This document shows, one piece after another, positions 1 through 12,000 of a DNA stretch of 64,000 nt. Every line of letters starts with the position of its first letter. The stretch's first letter is position 1. Origin of the DNA: G965207125 sp965207125 (GTDB lineage: Bacteria > Pseudomonadota > Alphaproteobacteria > Puniceispirillales > UBA1172); contig OZ242263.1 in the NCBI GenBank assembly GCA_965207125.1, positions 1,922,001 to 1,986,000 on the forward strand, given 5' to 3'. Under the pieces are notes generated by a model. The model worked only from the letters and a program-made list of their open reading frames with translations. It was not told the DNA's origin and searched no databases. The position numbers and the translations under genes were made by a program.

Positions 1-3000
1 GTCACTAGGGGAGAATTGGATATAGAACGCTCCACTTTTGCCTATAACATCGGTGAGGAGACCGTTATCGATCAGTCTAGTCTGCTGGTAATTTCTCCGA
101 ATGAAGTTGATCTGACGAAACTAGTATACACGATCACCGGGTTGCCGAGCGGAGGTGTATTAGAGAATGATGGGACTCCACTTAATGTAAATGATACCTT
201 TACCCAGGCGGATATTAACAACGGGCTCATCCGCTATATCCCGCCGGATGGTGATACGGGACGAGATGAAACGTTTACCTTCACATTCACAGACGATGCG
301 GGGACTAGCGTAATTGATGTGACTCTCCAGATCACGTCCCGAGAGGATTTTGAAGTTGGGTCTCCTGACCAAGACAACGTGATAGATCTCTCTGGTGAGA
401 CCGTGCCGCAGAAGATAGATACGGGGGATGGTAGCGACACCATCACCGGCGGTGAGGGGGATGATCAAATAGATGCCGGTGCGGGGGATGATGAGATTAC
501 GCTTACCCGCGATGACAATGGTGAGCAGGTGGACGCCGGTGCCGATGAGGTGCTTTATACTTTCGGTTATGGCGGCGATGGCACTGATGGCGGTGATGCG
601 ATCAAAGGTTTTCGCCGTGGTCAGGATAAACTGAAATTCGTTGTCAATTCTGACCGCACTGATATCACGACTCTGACAGAGTTTCTGCAAAGCCTCGAAG
701 GCGCAGATGGTGAGGCTTTAACCGATGATGACGCCTTTACCGTCACCATGAAGTGGGGATTTGATGAGAATGGCGTCTTCTATTTTGATGGTGTGTTGTT
801 ACACTTCAAGGAAGCCTCATCTTTCAGCAGCGGGCCTCTGTCTAGCCCTGTGGTCTCTATCACTTTTGATGAGCGGCTTGGTTTTGATGATCTGGTTGAG
901 ATTCTGGGCGGGGCGGAGAATGTTGCGAATAACTTTGACGGCGGCCTCACAGCATTCAAGAATCTGGATGAGGTTTTGCCGCGTCTGTTTGGCGAGAATA
1001 GCATTGACTTTGAAGTACGACCCATTGACGAGGTCTCGGTTGTTGACGGCCCGGTCGCTGGCGCGGAAGTCTTCTTTGATTTGAATGGTGATGGTGAGGT
1101 CACCGACGCTGAAAAAGATGCCCAGCGTGATGAGTCTGGCCGTTCGCGCTATCTCACGGATGAGGACGGCACCGTTGATATTCCCGAGCAATATGTCGGT
1201 CGTGCCTTTGTTGCTGTTGTGGGGAGTGCTTATGACATTGATAGTGGCGAGCGTTTAGAAGGTGAGTTCCGCTCGCTTGATGATGGCGAGGGCGGCATAG
1301 CGACTCCGATCACTGACCTGATTGTCACCTACCTTGAAGAGGTAGAGGGTCAGGCTGGCATGCCGACCACGGAGCAAGAGGTTTTGGATGAGATTTTTGG
1401 TGATGATGTAGTCACACTCGCCGATGTTCTCGATGCGGGGAATTATGAATTGCCTGAAAGCGGTGCGCCGGGTGAGGCGAAAAAGCAGATGATCAGCAGG
1501 GCCGCTATAGCCCTGACCGAGATTAAAGAGAATGATGATTTGGCGGACGGTGATGACGATGGTTCTACCACTAAGGTTGAAATGGTCTCTGCGCTCAAGA
1601 CTTTGGTGGACTCTCCTGATGATTCCAGCGTCGCAGATCTCAAGGCTGCGGTTGATGCTCGTGTTGTTGAGGTTAATGCGGTTAAGGGCGGTAAGCCGAC
1701 CGCGACTCCGGCGAGCGTTGATGGTGTGGAGGACACTGATTACGCATTCCCTGATACGCCCGAGGCTTTGACTGGGCTCTTTGGTTTCCGCGACCCGTCG
1801 GGCAATGATCCTGCAGCTGATACATCGTCTTTCAGAGGCGTTTATATCAGGATAGCCATTGAAAACGCCTCGTTGAGGCTCGATGATAACACCCAGGTCG
1901 TTGCAGATACGGATCTTAGCGGTAGTGATACCGTGGACGCCATCGCCGGCTATGTTTATGTGACGTTTGATAATCTTGATGGTTTAAAGATTACCCCTGC
2001 TCCTAATTTCAATGGCGATTTAGCGCTGGTTTATCGGGTTTGGGACGGTGAGGAGGTCTCATCGGACGCAGAATTGATTATTAATATAGCTGAGGTGAAT
2101 GATGCCCCTGTGGCTGGCACTGATATCGCCTCTCAAAGCGGGACGGTCGGTGAGGAAATCACTGATATTGATCTAAGCGGTCTTTTCACTGATATTGATG
2201 GTGATGAAGTGGTCTTGACGTTCACGGTGACTCTTGCAGGGAGCACGGTCGCGAATGCAGATACCGGTCTTAGTATTCGCAATGATATGCTCACTGGCAC
2301 TCTATCAGGATCTCTGGCCGCAGGCGATTATACGATCACGGTCATAGCAACTGACCCTAGTGGCGAGATGGGTACTTCGGAATTCACCTTTACGGTCTTG
2401 GAGAAAACAATCGAAGCAACCGAAGGCGGAAACGCAGCGACGATTGTTGAAAATGATCTTGTCAATTTTGCTACAGGAACGCTCACCTCTAGCGTTAGCG
2501 GGACGATCACGCTTGATGGGGCCGATGGTTCAGGCAATCTCGAAGGTACATATGGCACGATGACTTTTAACGGGTCGGTTTGGCGTTATGAGTTGAATAA
2601 CGAGGATGTTGACACGCAAATGTTGCGTGATGGGGATACAGAAGAAGAGGCTTTCACCTTTAGAGATGGGACTACCTCCTTTACGGTGACCATCACGGTT
2701 AGTGGTGTGAATGACGCTCCTGTTGTTGAGTCTGGCAATGAAATTGTTGAACAAGCTGGGCGGGTAGGCCAAGAGATCACGGCTATTGATCTGAGTAGTC
2801 TTTTCACTGACGTTGATGCTGGCGATACCTTTACTCTGGCGGTGGTGCTTGACGATGGTTCAGCGTTGAGCACGATCGGTCTTTCCTATGATCCGGTCGC
2901 AAATGCAATCACAGGCACGATAAGAAGTGACGTTTCTGCCGGTACTTTCACGATTGAGGTCATCGCGACAGACGGTAGCGGCGCTGCGTCCCAGCCTTCG

Positions 3001-6000
3001 ACATTTGACATTGTGGTCGCACCTGATAATGCACCGGTAATCGGTGGTGATGTGGACAGCACGATTGCTGAGGATGCAGCAGACCCCATTACGGGGACGC
3101 TCACCATTACGGACGCTGATGGCGATGCGTTGCCAATGGTCGCGCTTACAGATGGTGCTGGCGATTACGGAACGCTGACCTTTGATGCGGCGAGTGGTGT
3201 TTGGACTTACACGCTGGATAACACTAATGCGGATGTGCAGGCGTTGAAGGGTGATACATTAGACGACGAATTTACCTTTACTGCTGAGGGTGCTGAAGAT
3301 GTCACGGTGACTATCACGATTAGTGGTGTGAATGACGCTCCTGTCGTTGAGTCTGGCAATGAAATTGGTGGACAATCTGGGCGGGTAGGTCAAGAGATCA
3401 GGGCTATTGATCTGAGCGGTCTTTTCACTGACGTTGATACCGGCGATACCTTGACTCTGGCGGTGATGGTGCTGTCTAGTGATGGTAGTACTAGGACGGC
3501 GTTGGATACTACACTTGGTCTTGAGTATGACTCTGGTACCAAGATGATCACCGGTGCATTATTAAACAGTATTCCTACTGGCACTTACACGATTGAGGTC
3601 ATCGCGACAGACGGTGGCGGTAGCGGCGATGCGTCCCAGCCTTCGACATTTGACATTGTGGTCGTAGCCGATGACGCACCGGTAATCGGTGGTGCTATGG
3701 GCGGCACGATTACTGAGGATGCAGCAGACCCCATTATGGGGACGCTCACCATTACGGACGCTGAGGGCGATGCGTTGCCAACGGTCGAGCTTTCGTCTGG
3801 CGCTGGCCAATACGGCACGCTGACCTTTGTTGCGAGTGCGGACGGTGGTGTTTGGACTTACACGCTGAATAACAGTAATGCGGCTGTGCAGGCGTTGAAG
3901 AGTGGTACATTAGAAGACAACTTTACCTTTACTGCTGAAGGTGCGGCCCCCATCACGGTGACCATCACGATTAGTGGTGTGAATGACGCTCCTGTCGTTG
4001 AGTCTGGCAATGAAATTGGTGAACAAGCTGGGCGGGTAGGTCAAGAGATCGATGCTATTGTTCTGGGTAGTCTTTTCACTGACGTTGATACCGGCGATAT
4101 CTTGACTCTGACGGTGATGGTTCAAGATGGTAGTGCTAGGGTAGGGTTGGATACGATCGGTCTTGAGTATAATTCTACCGATGGGATCATTGGTACACCG
4201 AGTGATGCTGGCACTTACACGATCGAAGTCATCGCGACAGACGGTAGCGGCGCTGCGTCCCAGCCTTCGACATTTGACATTGTGGTCGCACCCGATAACC
4301 CACCGGTAATCGGTGGTTCTATGGACGGCATGATTGCTGAAGATGCAGCAGACCCCCTTATGGGGACGCTCACCATTACGGACGCTGATGGCGATACGTT
4401 GCCAACAGTCGTGCTTACAAATGGCGTTGGCCAATACGGCACGCTGACCTTTGTTGCGAGTGGGGACGGTGGTGTTTGGACTTACACGCTGGATAGCACT
4501 AATGCGGCTGTGCAGGCGTTGAAGGATAATACATTAACCGAGGAATTTACCTTTACTGCTGATGGCGCCGAAGATGTCACGGTGACTATCACGATTAGTG
4601 GTGTGAATGACGCCCCTGTCGTTGCCTCTGCGATTGATGACCAAACTGGGCGGGTAGGTCAAGATATCGATGCTATTGATCTGAGTGGTCTTTTCACTGA
4701 CGTTGATGCTGGCGATACCTTTACTCTGGCGGTGATGGTTCACAATGGTAGTGGTAGGGTAGGGTTGGATACGCTTGGTCTTGAGTATGACTCTGATACC
4801 AAGATGATCACCGGTACATTATTAAACAGTGTTGTTGCCGGCACTTTCACGATCGAGGTCATCGCGACAGACGGTGGCGGTAGCGGCGCTGCGTCCCAGC
4901 CTTCGACATTTGACATTGTGGTCGCTGCCGATAACAAACCGGTAATCGGTGGTGCTATGGACGGCACGATTGCTGAGGATGCAGCAGACCCCCTTATGGG
5001 GACGCTCACCATTACGGACGCTGATGGCGATACGTTGCCAACAGTCATGCTGTCAGATGGTGCTGGCCAATACGGCACGCTGACCTTTGTTGCGAGTGGG
5101 GACGGTGGTGTTTGGACTTACACGCTGGATAACACCAATGCGGCTGTGCAGGCGTTGAAGGGTGGTACATTAACCGAGGAATTTACCTTTACCGCTGCAG
5201 GTGCGGCCCCCATCACGGTGACCATCACGATTAGTGGTGTGAATGACGCTCCTGTCGTTGAGTCTGGCAATGAAATTGGTGGACAAGATGGGCGGGTAGG
5301 TCAAGATATCGATGCTATTGATCTGAGTGGTCTTTTCACTGACGTTGACACCGGCGATACCTTGACTCTGACGGTGATGGTGCTGTCTAGTGATGGTAAT
5401 ACTAGGATGGCGTTGGATACTACACTTGGTCTTGAGTATGACTCTGGTACCAAGATGATCACCGGTACATTATTAGACAGTATTCCTACTGGCCCTTACA
5501 CGATTGAGGTCATAGCGACAGACGGTAGCGGCGCTGCGTCCCAGCCTTCGACATTTACCATTGTGGTCGTAGCTGATGACGCACCGGTAATCGGTGGTGC
5601 TGTGGACGGCATGATTGCTGAGGATGTAGCAGACCCCATTATGGGGACGCTCACCATTACGGACGCTGAGGGCGATGCGTTGCCAACGGTCGAGCTTACA
5701 GATGGCGCTGGCCAATACGGAACGCTGACCTTTGTTGCGAGTCCGGACGGTGGTGTTTGGACTTACACGCTGGATAACACTAATGCGGCTGTGCAGGCAT
5801 TGAAGGGTGATACATTAACCGACGACTTTACCTTTACCGCTGAAGGTGCGGCCCCCATCACGGTGACTATCACGATTAGTGGTGTGAATGACGCTCCTGT
5901 CGTTGAGTCTGAAATTGTTGAACAAGCTGGGCGGGTAGGTCAAGAGATCAAGGCTATTGATCTGAGTAGTCTTTTCACTGACGTTGACACCGGCGATACC

Positions 6001-9000
6001 TTGACTCTGACGGTGGTGTTCGCTGGTGGCTTTGGTGTTAGGACGCCGTTGGCTGCATTTGGTCTTGAGTATGACTCTGATACCAAGATGATCACCGGTA
6101 CATTATTAAACAGTGTTGTTGCTGACACTTACTCGATCTTGGTCATAGCGACAGACGGTAGCGGCGCTGAGTCCCAGCCTTCGACATTTGATATTGTAGT
6201 CGCACCTGATAATGCACCGGTAATCGGTGGGGCTATGGGCGGCACGATTGCTGAGGATGCAGCAAACCCCCTTACGGGGACGCTCACCATTACGGACGCT
6301 GACAACGATGCGTTGCCAACAGTCATGCTGTCAGATGGCGCTGGCCAATACGGAACGCTGACCTTTGTTGCGAGTGGGGACGGTGGTGTTTGGACTTACA
6401 CGCTGGATAACGATAATCCGGATGTGCAGGCGTTGAAGGGTGCTACATTAACCGAGGAATTTGCCTTTACGGCCGTAGGTGCGGAAGACATCACGGTGAC
6501 TATCACGATTAGTGGTGTGAATGACGCCCCTGTCGTTGCCTCTGCGATTGATGACCAAACTGGGCGGGTAGGTCAAGATATCGATGCTATTGATCTGAGT
6601 GGTCTTTTCACGGACGTTGATACCGGCGATAGCTTTACTCTGACGGTGATGGTGCTGCCTAGTGATGGTAGTCCTAAGTCTGTATTGGGTACACTTGGTC
6701 TTGAGTATGACTCTGGTACCAAGATGATCACCGGTACATTATTAAACAGTGTTGTTGCTGGCCCTTACACGATTGAGGTCATCGCGACAGACGGTAGCGG
6801 CGCTGCGTCCCAGCCTTCGACATTTAATATTGTAGTCGCACCCGATAACGCACCGGTAATCGGTGGTGAAGTGGACAGCACGATTGCTGAGGATGCGGCA
6901 GACCCCATTACGGGGACGCTCACCATTACGGACGCTGACAACGATGCGTTGCCAACAGTCGAGCTTACAAATGGCGTTGGCCAATACGGAACGCTGACCT
7001 TTGTTGCGAGTGGGGACGGTGGTGTTTGGACTTACACGCTGGATAACGATAATCCGGATGTGCAGGCGTTGAAGGGTGCTACATTAACCGAGGAATTTAC
7101 CTTTACGGCCGTAGGTGCGGAAGACATCACGGTGACTATCACGATTACTGGTGTGAATGATGCCCCTGTGGCTGGCACTGATATAGCTTCTCAAAGTGGA
7201 ACGGCCGGTCAGGCGATCACCGCGATTGATCTGAGTGGTCTTTTCACTGACGTTGATACCGGCGATAGCTTTACTCTGACGGTGATGGTGCTGTCTAGTG
7301 ATGGTAGTCCTAAGTCTGGATTGGGTACACTTGGTCTTGAGTATAACTCTGGTACCAAGATGATCACCGGTACATTATTAAACAGTGTTGTTGCTGGCAC
7401 TTACACGATCGAGGTCATCGCGACAGACGGTGGCGGTAGCGGCGCTGCGTCCCAGCCTTCGACATTTGATATTGTAGTCGCAGCCGATAACAAACCGGTA
7501 ATCGGTGGTGCTGTGGACGGCACGATTGCTGAGGATGCAGCAAACCCCATTATGGGGACGCTCACCATTACGGACGCTGATGGCGATGAGGTGCCAACTG
7601 TCGCGCTTGATGGCAATGGCGTTGGCCAATACGGCACGCTGACCTTTGTTGCGAGTCCGGACGGCGGTGTTTGGACTTACACGCTGGATAACGATAATCC
7701 GGCTGTGCAGGCGTTGAAGGATAATACATTAACCGAAGAATTTACCTTTACCGCCGAGGGTGCGGAAGACATCACGGTGACCATCACGATTAGTGGTGTG
7801 AATGACGCTCCTGTCGTTGAGTCTGAGATTGTTGAACAAGCTGGACGGGTAGGTCAAGAGATCAAGGCTATTGACCTGAGTGGTCTTTTCACTGACGTTG
7901 ATACCGGCGATACCTTGACTCTGACGGTGACGGTTGTCGTTGCTAGTGATAGGCCAGGGTTGGATACGATTGGTCTTGAGTATAACTCTGATACCAAGAT
8001 GATCACCGGTACATTATTAAACAATGTTGAAGCTGGCCCTGTCACGATCGAGGTCATCGCGACAGACGGTAGCGGCGCTGCGTCCCAGTCTTCGACATTT
8101 AACATTGTGGTCGCACCTGATAATGCACCGGTAATCGGTGGTGCTATGGACGGCACGATTGCTGAGGATGCAGCAAACCCCATTATGGGGACGCTCACCA
8201 TTACGGACGCTGACAATGATGCGTTGCCAACAGTCGTGCTTACAGATGGCGCTGGCCAATACGGAACGCTGACCTTTGTTGCGAGTGGGGACGGTGGTGT
8301 TTGGACTTACACGCTGAATAATAATGCGCAGGCCTTGAAGGGAGGTCAGACAGGAACTGAAACCTTTACCTTTACCGCCGATGGTGCGGTTGACTTTACG
8401 CTCACCATCATGGTGCAGGGTGAGAATGATGCCCCTGTGGCTGGCACTGATATAGCTTCTCAAAGTGGAACGGCCGGTCGGGCGATCACGTCGATTGATC
8501 TAAGCGGTCTGTTCACCGACGCTGATGCCGACGATACCTTGACTCTGACGTTCACGGTGACATTGAATAACAACTCGATCGATAATACTGGCCTTAGTAT
8601 TACCAGCGAGATGCTCACTGGCACTCTATCAGATTCTCTAGAAGCGGGCGACTATATGATCACGGTCACGGCAACTGATTCCATCGGTACGTTCGCTACT
8701 TCGGTATTTACCCTTACGGTCGCTGAGCCCGCCGTGTCTGGAGGCGGTGCTCCCACCGCAAATCCGATGACTGGCATTGAGACCATGGAGGACACTGATT
8801 ACGCGTTTCCTGATACGCCAGAAGAGTTGACGACATTGTTTGGTTTTGCTGACCCTGATGGCAATGATCCTGCAGCTGATACATCGTCTTTCAAAGGCGT
8901 TTATATCAAACTGTCTTCGATCATTAACGGCGCGTTGTTGCGGGATGATAACACTGTGGTCGATGCAAGCTCAACTGAGGCAGGTGCGCCGGCAAAAGAT

Positions 9001-12000
9001 GGCTATATTTATGTGACAGTGGCTACGCTGGGCGGGTTAAAATTGAGTCCAAACCTTGATTTCAATGGCAATCTAGACTGGGATTATCAGGTTTGGGACG
9101 GTGAGGAGGCGTCTGAGGACGCCACACTGAGCATCGCTGTGACTCCGGTGAATGATGCTCCTAGGGTTGCCGATGGCGTGACGATCGGTGATATAACCGT
9201 GGATGCAGGAGCTGAGTTAAGATATAATCTGCGTGAGCTTTTCACTGACCCTGAAAACGGCCGCCTAGATACGTTTGATACGCAAGTATTTCAGGGACCA
9301 GTAGAGAGGGGATTCGCCGTTCACGAAAGGAACATACCCGAGAAAATCCAAATCGTCACGACACAGGTTGGAGAATACAGGGTCGTTTTCACGGTGACTG
9401 ACAATCAAGGGGCACAAACGAGGGTGGAATTTACCCTTACCATCAGACCAGCCAATGAGCCGCCTACTGTGGCGAACGCTATTACGAATACAAGCTTGAC
9501 GAAAGGTGAGGAGATCAATGCGATTGATCTGAGTAACCTTTTCAGCGACCCTAACAACGATCAATTGATCCTGACGGTGATGCTTGACGATGGTTCAGAG
9601 TTGAGCACGATCGGTCTTTCCTATGATCCTGTAACCAAAGGAATTGCCGGTGCGCCGACTCAATTAGGCATTTACACGATCAGGGTCACAGCGGATGATG
9701 GAAGAGAAGGGCGGGGCACCTCAGAGTTTAAAGTTGTGGTAGGCGACGTTGACCAAGAAGTGAAGGCCGGTGAGGCCATCGCAACGATCAATCTGGGAAC
9801 TATTTTCGGTAACCTTAACCTTGAAGATGCGATAGTTACGCTGGCTGATGGCGGAAACTTTGCCGCGGCTGGCTTTACGTTTGATGGGAGTAGCAAGATG
9901 ATCTCTGGTGCGCCGATTGAAAGTGGTACTTATACGATCGTGGTCACGGTAGGTGATCTCGTCGCGAAATTTATCATTGAAGCCACTGCAAGAGCAATCG
10001 ATGGAAGTAATGCGGGCACGGTGATTGAAGATGATGCAACGTCCATTACAGGGATGATTAATATTAGTGGCGCGCAACCTCCAACCATCGAACTTTTAAG
10101 TGGTGCGAGCGAATATGGCGTGATGACTTTTGATGAACCTAATGGTACTTGGACTTACACGCTGGATAATAGGGCGCAGGCGTTGGGGGTAAGTGATGTA
10201 AAAACTGAAACTTTCACCTTTACCGCCGATGGTCTGGAATCCTTTGATGTGACCATCACGATTCAAGGCACCAATGATGATCCCATGCCCACTGACCGTG
10301 AGATCATAGTTCCTACGAACGGGCAGGCAGGTCAGATGACCGATATGATTGATTTGAGCGGCCTTTTCACTGATGCTGATGATAATGATAATTTAACCAT
10401 AACCATCACGGTAGTGCTCCGAGATGGCACCCAGAGCGGCATGATGATCTCGTCGGACTCCTCGAATACTATTAGTTATAGCGATATAAACGAGACGCTT
10501 ACCCTCAAACTGGATGTTGCTGGCACATACGATGTTACGGTCACGGCGAGTGACGGGCAAACAGATTCGGTGGCTGCGACCAAGTCATTTGAAATTGTGA
10601 TTTTGGCAGGCGGAAATCCGACGGTATTTACGGTAGATAACAAAGTTGGTACGGTTGTTGAAGATGTGGCAGGACAACAGTCTGCCATGGGAACGTTCGC
10701 TGTTGAGGACCCTGATACTCCGGGTAACCCTCCAATCATCAATCTTATGGGCGATGATGATGGCGACGGTGTTTTAGAAGGCCTGTACGGCACGATGGTA
10801 TTGAACAGAGGCACTAACACTTGGACTTACACACTGGATCGAACAAGGTCGCAAGCGTTGCAAGAACTGGATGAGGGAGAAACACCACAAAAAGAGACAT
10901 TCACCTTTACTGCTGGAGACGCGGATCCTATTGTGGTGATGATCGATGCCACTGGTTCCAACGATCTGCCCGAAATCATCGGGGAGAATCCTCTTTCTCA
11001 GGAATGGAATGTGGATGAAGAAATCACTCCTATCAACGTGCGCGATTTTTTCCATGACCCTGATGATCCGGGGTTGATTATAGAATTAGAGGTGAAGATC
11101 ACTGGTAGACCCGATGTCAACGCCGACCGGCGTAAGAAAGTGACTATGAGTGAGCATGGACTTACCTATAACGAGGAGACCTTTATGCTAACCGGCTCCC
11201 CGAAAGCATCTCTTAATGAAAAATCGATTGTGATAAGGGCGAATGACGTCCGTACTCCTTCAATTATACGCGCGTTGACACTGCGCTTGACTGTCAATAC
11301 ACCGAACCGGGCTCCTGAGGTTATCAGGCCTATCCGAGATTACACTAGGACACCAGAACAAAGAGTATTGCCAAGTGATGGGATCAATGTAAAGGGTATT
11401 TTCCGCGATCCTGACGGCGATACATTGAATATCACGGTGGAGATCTTGGATAGCAATGGACAGGAGGTAGGACGTCAAGCAAGGTTGGTTAACTTTGATG
11501 GCCTGATCTCCCACCCCGGTGGCATTCAGGGTGCTATTGGTACAGTATACACGATTAAGGTCACAGCGAGTGACGGTAGCTTAGAAGCTACGTATAGCTT
11601 TACTATCACTGTGGTTGCCGCAGGCGGAGCTAGCGGAGCCAGTGATGAAACTGACTCAGGCGCAGTGTTGGGTAACGGTATTGAAGGCGCGGTGATTGGC
11701 GATGAAACCGACACATTAGGCCAGATTCTGATCGGCGGCGATAACGCGCAAACCCTCAACGCAGGCGAAGGCGGTGATATGATCATCGGCGGCCGAGGCG
11801 ATGATACCATCAATCTGGGTGCAGGCGCAGATACTGTGCTGTATCGCTATGATGGTGCGGAGGACACCGTTCCGACGGCGCATGATGGCGGCGATGTGAT
11901 CAATGACTTTGATGTGGATGAAGACACCCTGATTCTCGCAGAAGCAGGGAATGAGAGTATCTACACAGACACCGCCGAGTTCTACGATGCTATCAAAGGC

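Noticed and set aside
16..18. TTG at 16 as the start of gene 1
   Set aside because: The frame is open to base 1 and matches internal sequence of gene 4, so the gene continues to the left.
1078..1120. DLNGDGEVTDAEKD as a dockerin (cellulosome) domain
   Set aside because: There is only one loop, no second duplicated segment, and no cohesin context; it looks like a single calcium loop in a beta domain.
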